Assembly (NCBI GenBank): GCA_910587825.1
Contig: CAJUNJ010000002.1
Coordinates: forward strand, 62,001-126,000
DNA length: 64,000 nt
DNA from: an uncultured Christensenellaceae bacterium
Lineage (GTDB): Bacteria; Bacillota; Clostridia; Christensenellales; Borkfalkiaceae
Direction of reading: 5' to 3'
Each line of letters opens with the position of its first letter. Within the stretch, counting starts at the first letter, position 1. The notes under the pieces are model-generated. The model was not told the DNA's origin. It made no database searches and saw only the letters and a list, made by a program, of their open reading frames with translations. Below, in pieces: positions 25,133 through 33,538 of this stretch. A program made the translations under genes and the position numbers.

Positions 25133-25310
25133 TTCCAACAGGGAATGAAAAAACGAATAACGATAAAGAAATCTCGAACAATTTGTTCGAGATTTCTTTA
25201 TGCTTGTAATTAAGTAAGCTAAATTGAATTTTAGCGGCGTATCGCCGCAGCCACGTATCTTTATTACTGAACCGCTTAACCGACTTCACTGCACGTCAAA
25301 TTGAAATTTA
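25133..25310. mobile_element. Terminator-associated repeat element, copy 3 (left half only)
   Basis: Left end TTCCAACAGGGAA (25133-25145), a 17-bp perfect hairpin (25164-25200), then the conserved GCGGCGTATCGCCGC segment and both AAATTGAAATTTA-type repeats. The last one runs into the stop codon of the next gene. The right half seen in copies 1 and 2 is not found at the other end of the adjacent operon, where a different hairpin lies (28463-28496). Confidence 0.65.
25164..25200. terminator. 17-bp perfect hairpin in element copy 3
   Basis: TAAAGAAATCTCGAACA, loop ATT, then the exact complement. It is suited to ending both the aspS and the accessory operon transcripts, which converge here. Confidence 0.7.
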
Positions 25311-25646
25311 ACAGTTTTTACATATTATAAGTGCGCAATCTTTTTCAAAACGAAAATTCTTCCATTTTTTTCCTATTTGTCGTACAAAATAGTTTTCATC
25401 GTTTGGAAATATCTGTTTAGTCATAAATCTTAACAGATTTAACGCATCTGCAGACTCTTTCAACACAATTTCGCGCGTACTCCATCCGTCTGTTACAGGC
25501 GAATATATTTCGTGAATCATATCATAAAACAACTCTTTTCCGTTGATTGGTATTTTTCTTATTAAGTCCGCCCTTCTGTCGCAATTGAGCATACTTTTTA
25601 ACAGGTCATATTGTTTGGCGTCAAGCGTTATTTCACATATTTCCAT
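25308..25646 (-). CDS. Hypothetical protein, last gene of accessory operon
   Basis: 112 residues beginning MEICEITLDAKQYDLLKSML; the start at 25646 has AAGGAG upstream. No motif recognised; predicted soluble alpha/beta with many charged residues. The stop codon lies within the AAATTGAAATTTA repeat of element copy 3. It is 10 nt downstream of the HEAT-like gene and in the same operon. Confidence 0.65.
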   Translation of the reverse strand: MEICEITLDAKQYDLLKSMLNCDRRADLIRKIPINGKELFYDMIHEIYSPVTDGWSTREIVLKESADALNLLRFMTKQIFPNDENYFVRQIGKKWKNFRFEKDCALIICKNC

Positions 25647-25656
25647 TTTACGCTCC

Positions 25657-26346
25657 TTATTTGACAAATTTATTTAACAATGAAACCAACTTTTTATAAG
25701 TAATATCATACTCTTCCAATATGCCGGCTTTCAAATCTTCGTACAAAGCCGCGCCATCTTCATCTGTTTGTTTATCTAAATCCGCCTTTGCTTTAATGCC
25801 GTGGCTTTGCAAAATATCTATGACGGCTTGTTTCAGCGGTACGGACTTGCCGAGAACTTTTTTGTATAATTCGGGGTAAGCGGAAATCGCGTCTTTGTTT
25901 CCTTTGTTCTTATATTCGCTTAAAATATTGAGAATCATTCGCAAATTTTCGCGGTTCGCATTTTCGGCAAAGTTCAAAAGCGGCGATAACTTTGTATCTT
26001 GCGGAATATCCAAAAACCAAATACTTGTTAATATACTGCCGATAGTCCAATAATCGGTTTCGGTAAAAAGTTCGTTTAATAAAAACGAAAAACCCTTTTC
26101 GTCAAAATTATTACTTAATATTTTTGCATATATAAACCGTGCGGCTCTACGCACTTCACGTTCCCCGTCGCCCTCGCCGCGGTGTTCGTCAATAATCTGC
26201 TCCAATATAGGCAACAAAGCGGTATCGTTTAATTTTTCCGCCTCCCGCCTTGATTTCCAAGCCTCCATTTCCCAACTAACCCTGATTCCGGGTTCAAGCG
26301 GGGTATTCATTCTTTCAATCAAATTTTCCAACTGCGTTTTATTCAT
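25657..26346 (-). CDS. HEAT-repeat-like alpha-helical protein
   Basis: 229 residues, nearly all predicted helix, with repeating helical pairs (ARFIYAKILSNNFDEKGFSFLL, IGSILTSIWFLD, NLRMILNILSEYKNKGN) that look like an alpha-solenoid. The ATG at 26346 overlaps the upstream stop as ATGA, so the longer frame to 26403 is rejected. Such proteins occur among immunity-type genes, but nothing here fixes a function. Confidence 0.65.
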   Translation of the reverse strand: MNKTQLENLIERMNTPLEPGIRVSWEMEAWKSRREAEKLNDTALLPILEQIIDEHRGEGDGEREVRRAARFIYAKILSNNFDEKGFSFLLNELFTETDYWTIGSILTSIWFLDIPQDTKLSPLLNFAENANRENLRMILNILSEYKNKGNKDAISAYPELYKKVLGKSVPLKQAVIDILQSHGIKAKADLDKQTDEDGAALYEDLKAGILEEYDITYKKLVSLLNKFVK

Positions 26347-27830
26347 AATTTTTTCAGCTGTTCTATTTGCATATAAATCGGCTGTCCGTTTTCCATAAAA
26401 CACTTAAATCGGAAATCTCTTACCTCAAATTCCACTATGCCTTCATCTTCTTTAAGTACAGCTCTGTAGCCGGCGGTATCATCATTCATATTTTTAGTGT
26501 ATTGCACAAACTTCGAAAAAGGAAAGCGGAAAACAAAAAAATTTGATAAAAACTGCTTTAAATCGAGCATATAAATCCCGTTTGCTTTGTCGACCCAACC
26601 TGTGTCGACAAGACCGAGTTCTTCTTTTTTGTTTTCTATTTCTTCAACCGACCTGCAATTTTTGCCGTTTATGACAATTTCGTCCATCCAAACTTTACAG
26701 TATTTTGTTACAGTTCTTCGCTCTAATTCTTCCAGCAGTTTCTCCAACCTGCCTTCTCCCTTTATATACCGCTTTACCCCGTCTTTATAATTTCGATAAC
26801 CGTTCGGGATATTATAAATCCACTCTTTGGGGTGGTCGGGGCATCTAAATTGTAAACATAAACGCGTTATGTCAATTTGCGGATATTTTTTCGGGACAGC
26901 AAACTCGTCCCAGTCAAGACCTCTGTCGCCGTAAAAACTTTTGATATTATAGATCGGTTTTTTACAAACAGGGCAAATACCGTATTCTTGCGGCAGTCTT
27001 GCCGTAATTTGGTAGATATCGAAATATTCGGTATTGTCGTACTTATCGGTTTTTTTGTTGTAATATGAAATTTCGCTTTCGCCTTTTATATTGTAGACGT
27101 ATTCGCCGACGCCCAAAAAATCGCAGAAGCTTTCAAGGGAAACTTCTTCGGGTACGGGCTTAGGAGGATTTTGTTTTTCCTTAAACGCTTTTATATATTT
27201 GGGTGGGAAACGGTAATTTTCCAAGCCCGCAATTTTTGCGGCTTCTTCCAAATACCATGCCCAAAAGCGCATTTCGCGTATAACGTATTTCCCGTTGTCG
27301 CCATCGGTATAAGCGCTGCTCCATGCAACACACGCTTCTTTTGCCGCATCCCTTTCGTATGCGTCTATATCTTCATCAGTCAAGTCGCTGTCCCACGGCT
27401 CCAAATACGACTCATCCTCCAAAGCTACGACCATCGCATCCCAAGCGGCAACGGCGGCTGAGGCGGGTTCCCCGTATTCATCGACGGCGTTCATAAAATC
27501 GTCGATAGTAGATTGTTTCCTATCTGCCGACAATTCTTTAACCGTAATTTTACCGTCTAAGTACGCAAGACTCTTTTTAATTAAATTTTGCGGACTTTTG
27601 TCATCGGAATCTACAGAACACCACATAGGCATTACTTTTTTTGCACAGGCAAGCGCAAGATATGCGCGCTTTTTGAGCGGTTCCGTCAGCGACCGCGGCT
27701 TTATAGAGTCGCGGTCGCGCGGTTCAATTTCGCCCATAGTCTGCCAAATTTTTCGCCGTGCGGTCAGACTGAGTTTTCCGCTTTCCGCAATTTCTTTTTC
27801 AGCTTGTCTGAATATTTCGATACAATCCAT
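26343..27830 (-). CDS. Large protein with Imm5-like region and Cys/His pair, possible immunity protein
   Basis: 495 residues. The N-terminal 200 residues are helical and resemble Imm5-type immunity proteins (AAKEACVAWSSAY; REMRFWAWYLEEAAKIAG). The middle holds a probable zinc-binding pair, ICPVCKKPIY and CLQFRCPDHPKEW. The C-terminus is alpha/beta with no known motif. GGAGA lies before the ATG. The Imm5 link is by eye only and uncertain. It overlaps the HEAT-like gene and follows the 164-residue gene by 56 nt. Confidence 0.6.
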   Translation of the reverse strand: MDCIEIFRQAEKEIAESGKLSLTARRKIWQTMGEIEPRDRDSIKPRSLTEPLKKRAYLALACAKKVMPMWCSVDSDDKSPQNLIKKSLAYLDGKITVKELSADRKQSTIDDFMNAVDEYGEPASAAVAAWDAMVVALEDESYLEPWDSDLTDEDIDAYERDAAKEACVAWSSAYTDGDNGKYVIREMRFWAWYLEEAAKIAGLENYRFPPKYIKAFKEKQNPPKPVPEEVSLESFCDFLGVGEYVYNIKGESEISYYNKKTDKYDNTEYFDIYQITARLPQEYGICPVCKKPIYNIKSFYGDRGLDWDEFAVPKKYPQIDITRLCLQFRCPDHPKEWIYNIPNGYRNYKDGVKRYIKGEGRLEKLLEELERRTVTKYCKVWMDEIVINGKNCRSVEEIENKKEELGLVDTGWVDKANGIYMLDLKQFLSNFFVFRFPFSKFVQYTKNMNDDTAGYRAVLKEDEGIVEFEVRDFRFKCFMENGQPIYMQIEQLKKL

Positions 27831-27886
27831 AATATTATTCTCCGAATTATTTATTGCGGCATATAGCGCATATTATTTCAACGCGG

Positions 27887-28381
27887 TTAATCTTCCATAT
27901 CTGAAAACGGAATTTTTCCGTGAAGCTCAACGGCGTAGCGCCCCGTCGGTTTTCCGTCGGGTCCTACCTCCATAAGCCTTAGTGAATTCATTTGGGAAAA
28001 ATCCATTTCGTCGAATACGTCTGCGCATTCCGCAGACTCTTGGTCGCCGAGTTGGTACAAAATGCACTCGACTGTTTCCTGTATTCTTTCAAACGCAAAC
28101 TTTTCTATGCTTTCTATCGAAGCACCTTCTTTTATCAGCGCAGATACTTCGGGAAATTTTTCGTCAAGCTCGCCTTGCTCTTGATATTTTTTTATCATAT
28201 CAGCAAAGCCGCCCCTATGAAATTCAAGGTGGTCGCTAATCGGCTTCAAAAAGCGGAAAGAAGGAAGAACGGCAAAATATTCGTTTTCCTGTTTCAATTC
28301 CCACTTCGCCCATTTTTTTTGCAGACCGAATTTCTCCATTACGTTCAATTTTTCTTCAAAAGTCATTTCATTATCTTTCAT
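27887..28381 (-). CDS. Hypothetical acidic protein, first gene of accessory operon
   Basis: 164 residues, acidic, with no transmembrane segment; begins MKDNEMTFEEKLNVMEKFGL and contains a central helical region (IESIEKFAFERIQETVECILYQLG). AAAGGA lies nine bases before the ATG. The promoter-leader matches that of the YoaP cargo gene. Unknown family; immunity-like by company only. Confidence 0.65.
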   Translation of the reverse strand: MKDNEMTFEEKLNVMEKFGLQKKWAKWELKQENEYFAVLPSFRFLKPISDHLEFHRGGFADMIKKYQEQGELDEKFPEVSALIKEGASIESIEKFAFERIQETVECILYQLGDQESAECADVFDEMDFSQMNSLRLMEVGPDGKPTGRYAVELHGKIPFSDMED

Positions 28382-28404
28382 TTTTATTTTCCTTTCGGCA
28401 ACAC

Positions 28405-28434
28405 TAAATTACTGTTTATCGCTCTGTTATTATA
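28405..28434 (-). promoter_or_regulatory. Promoter-leader of accessory operon
   Basis: TATAAT (28434-28429), then CGATAAACAGTAATTTA, nearly identical to the block before the YoaP gene at 23031-23062. Upstream -35 match is poor. It would drive the four minus-strand genes down to 25308. Confidence 0.6.
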
Positions 28435-28462
28435 CAACAATTAAATAAACAAGTAAAGCAAA

Positions 28463-28496
28463 AGCGCACTGCCTTGATTGCAAGGTATAGTGCGCT
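28463..28496. repeat. Hairpin flanking the accessory operon
   Basis: AGCGCACT-g-CCTTG, loop, CAAGG-tat-AGTGCGCT. It stands where the element's right half would be expected, upstream of both the accessory operon and the plus-strand small gene. The following GGAACTTATGGAATAAG weakly resembles the element ends. Confidence 0.5.
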
Positions 28497-28549
28497 CCGA
28501 GCGAACGGAACTTATGGAATAAGCGTAGTTGGCTATATAAATCAGCCGC

Positions 28550-28578
28550 TTGATTTTTCATTTCCAATATTATATAAT
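28550..28578 (+). promoter_or_regulatory. Promoter of small AT-rich gene
   Basis: TTGATT (28550-28555), a 17-bp spacer, TATAAT (28573-28578). The leader would be about 105 nt. Confidence 0.6.
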
Positions 28579-28689
28579 ATGAAATGATAATTGTAGTGTA
28601 AACGGTAATTTATAGGATTAAACTATCTTTATGATTGCAAAAAAATAGAATATTGATGAAGAGTTTATCCGTATTAAGGAGTAAAGATT

Positions 28690-28956
28690 ATGTTAAGATA
28701 TTATTACACCAAAGAAAAAGACAGCCTATACGTTTATGATAATGAAAACGATTATTTTATGAGATTTAACGAATACACTAATAATTGGGAAATTTCTTTA
28801 TCCTCATTTATGCAAGTTGACCATGACAATGATGATTTAACTGTAATTTCCGAAGAGTCCGCAAATAAAATTACAAACGGCGCAAGCTTTGAAGAAAACT
28901 ATAATAAATATCTTTCACTGTTTAACAGTTTTCGGAATTCGGAAAATAAAAAATAA
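28690..28956 (+). CDS. Small hypothetical acidic protein
   Basis: 88 residues, rich in Asn, Asp, Tyr and Glu, beginning MLRYYYTKEKDSLYVYDNEN; no membrane segment and no known motif. AAGGAG lies nine to ten bases before the ATG and a good promoter lies upstream. The gene is clearly more AT-rich than its housekeeping neighbours, pointing to recent acquisition. It ends before a strong bidirectional hairpin. Confidence 0.65.
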   Translation: MLRYYYTKEKDSLYVYDNENDYFMRFNEYTNNWEISLSSFMQVDHDNDDLTVISEESANKITNGASFEENYNKYLSLFNSFRNSENKK

Positions 28957-29031
28957 AACGAATACTTTTTTGATTTCAAAAAGAGAAATAAGTTTTAAAT
29001 TTATCTTATTAACGCCGTTATATGTATTTAA

Positions 29032-29063
29032 AAAGCTCTTGAACAAAATGTTCGAGAGCTTTT
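29032..29063. terminator. Bidirectional terminator between small gene and thioredoxin-like gene
   Basis: AAAGCTCTTGAAC, loop AAAAT, GTTCGAGAGCTTT with T or A tracts on both sides. It belongs to the same stem type as the hairpins inside the repeat elements. Confidence 0.75.
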
Positions 29064-29132
29064 TCTCATCGCTTGCAAGCGCAACTATTTTTAATTCCAT
29101 ATGGCAAGTACGCATTAGCCGCGCCGTGTTTA

Positions 29133-31172
29133 TTATTTTGACTTTTTCTTTTTTTCCGTAAAATAAACTGCGGTTAGCACAGCAATTACGGTAGCAACGC
29201 CGACAGATGCGGCAACTATTCTGCCTATGTCAGAAGAGCTAATCCTATAACCATTTTCCGTCTTTCGTGCGGGCGCAGCTTCTGCGCCTAAAATATCGGT
29301 TGCCTCCGCTCCGACACCGTCGGCATACGCCTTTATGACTTTGAACGCGGACGTAATATATTCCGTGTAATTTTCCTTTTTGCAGATAAAGTCCTCCCTG
29401 CTTTCGTCCAGAGAAAACATTTTTTCCGTATAAGCTGTAACCGGCGAGTCGTGACCGTTTTCGTCGACGAAATATTTATCGTAGTAAAAGAAATAAGGAA
29501 CCTGCAATTTGTTTACGGTTACTTTTGCGTTCGCCACGTCGGTATAAACGATATTATGGTTTGGATTGCCGTCGTCAACCTTGTATTCGGTTTGTATGCC
29601 TTGCAAGTAACGTGTCAACAGATTGCCGTACATATGCACGTATTCGCTTGCGTTGTCGCGTATGTGCAAATCTTTTGAATATCCCCAATACGCCTTTGCG
29701 TAACCGCCGTCAAGCTTGGTGTCGAAATTGTATACGGTAAAGCCGTTTTCTACGGCGTAAGCGTTTATTATTTTAATTACGGCACGCGTATTTCCGCACC
29801 AGCTTCCGCCGAACAGAATAAGATGCTTTTCGCCGTTTTCCAAAAGCCGTTCAAGCTGTCTGTAAGTCACCGTAACGATATTTATCTTCTCTTCTTCGGC
29901 AATCAGTTCGTAACCCGTCTTTTGGTTGTAAGACTTGCGTATATAATCTTCGTCCGAAAATTCAGAGATATTTACACCGTTTTCGGTTATATGGGAGAAA
30001 ATATTTCGGTTAAGGCTTTCGGCGTAGCCGTATACGCGTGTTGTTTCGTCCTGCACATTTCTGTCCGAATACAGTTCGTCAGTGCCGTCCTTGCTGTAAA
30101 GCATTCGTTCATAGCCGCGGACGACCGGATATTTAATTCCGTCCGCGCTATCGCCCGCATAGTTTACGGTATTGTCCTTGTTGTATATGAACAAAAACGG
30201 AACCTGCGCTTTGCCGACGGATACCTCTTCACCGTCGGAATTCGTATAGGTCAAGGCGTTAGCGCTTGCGGAAGTATATTCTATCCAGTCGTCGATGTTG
30301 GTAAGATAACGCGATACAAGTTCGCCGTAAAGGTAATTATAATTTGCGCCTGCCCTGCCGCTTCCGTTGCTTTCGCGTATATGCGAAGAAGCATTATATC
30401 CGTCAAGTTGGAAATCGAAATTGTAGATTGCAGTTACCCCCGCAGACTTTGCCGCAGAGTCGATATAATCTACTACCGCCTGCGTATTGGCGCACCAGCT
30501 TCCGCCGAACATAATAAGATAGTTGCCTTCGCTTTGAAAAAGATAAACAGCTTTTTCCCAGGTAAGCGTTTTAAATACGCTTCCGCTTTTGAGATAAGTA
30601 TATTCGGACGCAAAATAATCCTGCGTATGCGCCGTACCGTCGGACGAAAGGTGTTTACGGCACAGTTCTATATCTCCGCCATCCGACGGCGGTGATGGCT
30701 GTTGCGGGGGCTGCTCTTTTACGCCGAACTTATTTTCAAGATAAATTAAGTCGCCGTAGTTGCTTACACTCTCTTCTTCCCCGTCTTTGAAATAGCGTTT
30801 AAACGCTTCTCTTGCGTCGGCGGTAAACTCCTTTACCGTCTCTTCGTCCATACCCTGCTTGTCTGCAAGATAAGCGCGTTTTACGGCAAGCCTTACATAT
30901 TCGGTTTTGGCGTTAAAAAGCTTTTGCGCATTGTGTATTCTCTTTTCAAGCCCTATATTTTTATCGAGAGTATTGTAATAAAAGTTTGCCTTATCTATTT
31001 TGTCGCCCGCTTCGTCGCTGTACTCAACTTCGCCTATCTCTTCTATCGTCCGTACAGTCCTGTCCACGGAAAGCACGGAAGAAGTTACCGCAAGGGAAAA
31101 GAAAATTGCCAGAAGTACGGAAAGTATTATAAGTATTTTTGCCGTAGACGTTAATTTTTTAAATGGTTGCAT
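29133..31172 (-). CDS. Membrane-anchored protein with two thioredoxin-like WCxNT domains
   Basis: 679 residues. An N-terminal hydrophobic helix (about 12-34) is followed by a charged helical stretch (40-150) and a Pro-rich linker. Two related domains follow, each with FGGSWC(A/G)NT (Cys227-Thr230; Cys459-Thr462) and a later QVP segment (about 323-325, and LQVPYFF) that looks like the thioredoxin cis-proline. A C-terminal helix (about 645-668) ends in Lys-rich residues. The second active-site Cys is Thr in both domains, so disulfide reduction by the usual route is unlikely; thiol capture or isomerase-like roles are possible. Overlaps the upstream symporter gene by 14 nt; GGGAG precedes the ATG. 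Confidence 0.75.
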   Translation of the reverse strand: MQPFKKLTSTAKILIILSVLLAIFFSLAVTSSVLSVDRTVRTIEEIGEVEYSDEAGDKIDKANFYYNTLDKNIGLEKRIHNAQKLFNAKTEYVRLAVKRAYLADKQGMDEETVKEFTADAREAFKRYFKDGEEESVSNYGDLIYLENKFGVKEQPPQQPSPPSDGGDIELCRKHLSSDGTAHTQDYFASEYTYLKSGSVFKTLTWEKAVYLFQSEGNYLIMFGGSWCANTQAVVDYIDSAAKSAGVTAIYNFDFQLDGYNASSHIRESNGSGRAGANYNYLYGELVSRYLTNIDDWIEYTSASANALTYTNSDGEEVSVGKAQVPFLFIYNKDNTVNYAGDSADGIKYPVVRGYERMLYSKDGTDELYSDRNVQDETTRVYGYAESLNRNIFSHITENGVNISEFSDEDYIRKSYNQKTGYELIAEEEKINIVTVTYRQLERLLENGEKHLILFGGSWCGNTRAVIKIINAYAVENGFTVYNFDTKLDGGYAKAYWGYSKDLHIRDNASEYVHMYGNLLTRYLQGIQTEYKVDDGNPNHNIVYTDVANAKVTVNKLQVPYFFYYDKYFVDENGHDSPVTAYTEKMFSLDESREDFICKKENYTEYITSAFKVIKAYADGVGAEATDILGAEAAPARKTENGYRISSSDIGRIVAASVGVATVIAVLTAVYFTEKKKKSK

Positions 31173-32550
31173 CAGTCTTTTCTCCCGTTAAATTATTTTC
31201 GTTTTCGAATATTTCATCGTTTAAGCGGTTTTCACGCCTTGCCACTATTGCCGTTGCCGTTGCAGCCGTCGTTACGTTGTTAAGCGTCCTTGCCATATCC
31301 GACACGGTGTTTATAGGCATAAGAAGTACCACCGCCGACACCGGCAAACCGAGCGCCCCGAACACTGCGACGGACGACACTATGGCTATACCAGGAACGC
31401 CTGCGCTTCCCACCGAAAGCAGCAGCGTTACGACGGCAAGCAAAATATAGTCGCCCGCTCTCCATTCAAGCCCTGCCGCATTGACGAAAAACATCACAAG
31501 AAGTACCGGCCAGACGCAGGTGCATCCCGGCATACCGACGGTTGTGCCGAGCGGCGCCGTAAAGTTGGTTATTTCGCCGTCTGCGCCGACGCGGTTTTTT
31601 AAACTGTCTATGGTTACGGGCAACGTACCTATACTGCTTTGAGTGGTAAAAGCGGTCGCCTGCGCCTGAAAAGTCTTTTTAAAAAACTTTAAAGGGTTAA
31701 GCTTTGCAAAAAATTTTATAAGCGCTCCGTTAAATATGTAGGCGTGGATAAACGACACCGCATATATTACGCCGACCAGCACCGCCAACTGCAACAACAC
31801 TTCCGCATCCGACGCTATCGCGCCTGCGCTTACAGCAGTAAGGCACAGCACGGCGTACGGCGTAAGCTTGATAACGCTTTTAAGTATTCTGAAAACTATC
31901 TCTTTAACGGCTTCTACAAGCTTTTTGAAAGTTACAACTCTGTCTTCCCCCTTTCTTCCCGCTATAGAGATATACGCAAAAGAAATTGCAACGGCGGTTA
32001 TTATTATTGCCACTACGTTGTTGGCGGATATATCGCCGACGACGTTGGACGGAAAAAGATTTAATATTACCTGTGAAAAAGGTTTTTTTAGATTTTCGTA
32101 TGAAGATACGGTTGAACCGTCAATGCCCGATATTCCTTCGAAAAAAGACGACCTGCCCCAAAGTTTGAATATGAATCCCGCGCCTATGCTTAAAACTATC
32201 GCTCCCGCCGCCGAAAGCAAAAGCCAGAATACCGAGCGCATACCTATCGATTTTACGGAAGCCGTATCTTTAACCGATATGAAGCCCGAAATTATGGATA
32301 CTGAAATTACGGGCGCCACAAGCGCGGTTATTACTCTTACGTAAACGTCGCCGATAACCCCGACGGCAACAATATATGAATTGTCTTCGGACGCAAAAGT
32401 TACGCCCACCGCCGCGCCTATTGCAAGTGACAATAGGATTGTCAAAGTCCAGCCTATCTTCTTTGACAGAAATTTTATAAGCACGAACGCCATTAAAACA
32501 ACAGTCAATGCAGTAAGCGCTATCCAATTTACGTTGAAAAGAAATTGCAT
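31159..32550 (-). CDS. SDF-family symporter, TcyP/dicarboxylate-like
   Basis: 463 residues, many helices, member of the sodium:dicarboxylate symporter family. The serine-rich reentrant hairpin is TAFTTQSSIGTLPVTIDSLK, followed by GTTVGMPGC and LLMPINTVSDMARTLNNV, the substrate-site NxxxD-R type motif. LNPLKFFKKTF before hairpin 1 and the overall length resemble the TcyP cystine-symporter subfamily. Pairing with a thioredoxin-like protein fits a cystine or thiol substrate, but serine or dicarboxylates cannot be excluded. Preceded by AAAGGAG and a structured leader with a terminator. Confidence 0.85.
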   Translation of the reverse strand: MQFLFNVNWIALTALTVVLMAFVLIKFLSKKIGWTLTILLSLAIGAAVGVTFASEDNSYIVAVGVIGDVYVRVITALVAPVISVSIISGFISVKDTASVKSIGMRSVFWLLLSAAGAIVLSIGAGFIFKLWGRSSFFEGISGIDGSTVSSYENLKKPFSQVILNLFPSNVVGDISANNVVAIIITAVAISFAYISIAGRKGEDRVVTFKKLVEAVKEIVFRILKSVIKLTPYAVLCLTAVSAGAIASDAEVLLQLAVLVGVIYAVSFIHAYIFNGALIKFFAKLNPLKFFKKTFQAQATAFTTQSSIGTLPVTIDSLKNRVGADGEITNFTAPLGTTVGMPGCTCVWPVLLVMFFVNAAGLEWRAGDYILLAVVTLLLSVGSAGVPGIAIVSSVAVFGALGLPVSAVVLLMPINTVSDMARTLNNVTTAATATAIVARRENRLNDEIFENENNLTGEKTDATI

Positions 32551-32578
32551 TTTTGTATTCTCCTTTAAATTTTTGTAT

Positions 32579-32778
32579 GAAAAAAGAACCCGTTCCTTCG
32601 AACAGGTTCTTAAAATAAACTAAACGTTTAAATTATGGGCGCTTTCAACTGCAACACAGCGCAGAAAAAGCCCTGTTCTCCGAATATAGACAACAGCGCT
32701 TTTTACAACAGATTAAGTTTGCGACATTGAAATTTTTCATTTTTTCAGCCCTAATTCCTATCAAAATTATAGGTTATT
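32579..32778 (-). ncRNA. Structured ~200-nt leader or small RNA with terminator
   Basis: From the start near 32778 the minus-strand RNA can form a long rod. AATTAGGGC pairs with GCCCATAATT, and UUUCAAU/GCAA pairs with UUGC/GUUGAAA. An inner hairpin (32704-32665) pairs AAAAAGC-CTGTT with AACAG-GCTTTTT. It ends in AAGAACC...GGTTCTT plus a T-tract (32612-32579), a rho-independent terminator just before the symporter ribosome site. GAACAGG in the inner hairpin is complementary to CCTGTTC in the terminator's 5' arm, giving a possible antiterminator. Either a riboswitch/attenuator or an independent rod-like (6S-like) RNA; no known class recognised. Confidence 0.6.
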
Positions 32779-32784
32779 AAATAC

Positions 32785-32813
32785 ATAATAACAGAAGAAA
32801 TTACGTTTGTCAA
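32785..32813 (-). promoter_or_regulatory. Promoter of symporter leader
   Basis: Consensus TTGACA (32813-32808), 17-bp spacer, TATTAT (32790-32785) on the minus strand. Confidence 0.75.
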
Positions 32814-32830
32814 ACGTTTTATCAAAAAAA

Positions 32831-33538
32831 TCAGATATATTCTTTTAATTCTTCCAACCTTGTTTTATACTCCAAAGCGCGTTTTTCGTCGCCTTTGGCG
32901 TTAAAATACTCGTATCTCAGTTGTGTGAGAGATATAAACGCGGGGTCGTCCTCGCGTATGACGGGCACGGCGAAAAGCAGGTTTTCGTCAAGTTCGTCTA
33001 TCGGCGTTCCGCTTAAAATCTGCGCTTGGATTGCCAGCACGGCAAGCATAACGCGCGCTTCGTCGCTGTCGGTTATAAGTGAAGATAAAACCATACCGTC
33101 GGTCTTGCCCGAGGGCAGCTCGGCGGAAATGCCGTTTAAAAGAAGCAGATATACCGACGACGGCATAAATACGCACAGCCAGACGGGAATCACCCCGAAC
33201 AGTGCAACCGTGCCGACGGCAATAATAGCGGTATTTACGAAAAGTCCGCCGAGCGTAGTGAATATAAGCCTGCCCCTTAAACCGTATTGTGTTCCGGGAA
33301 TAATTTTACAGCTTGACGAACCCAAAACCGAAAAGTGCGGAACGGCTTTTATTTTTACGGCAAACCCGAAAAGCATATGACCGAGTTCGTGCATAGCGCT
33401 TGAAAACGGAAGCGACAAAATTACAGCCGCATAGCACGGCAGGGCAAGCAATCCGTAAATAAGCCAAAGCCTTATCCCGCAGGACAACGCGCAAAGAGTT
33501 GCGCAGACAGACGCTATAATAAAATTAAAACTCTTCAT
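32831..33538 (-). CDS. M50-type (site-2-protease-like) membrane metalloprotease
   Basis: 235 residues with about four to five hydrophobic helices. HELGH at residues 50-54 supplies two zinc ligands and the catalytic Glu, and LPSGKTDG (141-148) is the second M50 motif contributing the Asp ligand. The C-terminal 60 residues are soluble and helical. SpoIVFB and related intramembrane proteases share this layout, but it is too divergent to call a specific member. The start overlaps the ppx-like gene by 14 nt. It is the last gene of the yabP-yabQ-divIC transcript, which may hint at a developmental role. Confidence 0.75.
   Translation of the reverse strand: MKSFNFIIASVCATLCALSCGIRLWLIYGLLALPCYAAVILSLPFSSAMHELGHMLFGFAVKIKAVPHFSVLGSSSCKIIPGTQYGLRGRLIFTTLGGLFVNTAIIAVGTVALFGVIPVWLCVFMPSSVYLLLLNGISAELPSGKTDGMVLSSLITDSDEARVMLAVLAIQAQILSGTPIDELDENLLFAVPVIREDDPAFISLTQLRYEYFNAKGDEKRALEYKTRLEELKEYI

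Noticed and set aside
29823..30695. 290-codon open frame antisense to the thioredoxin-like gene
   Set aside because: The minus-strand gene has clear domains and a ribosome site; the plus frame has neither.
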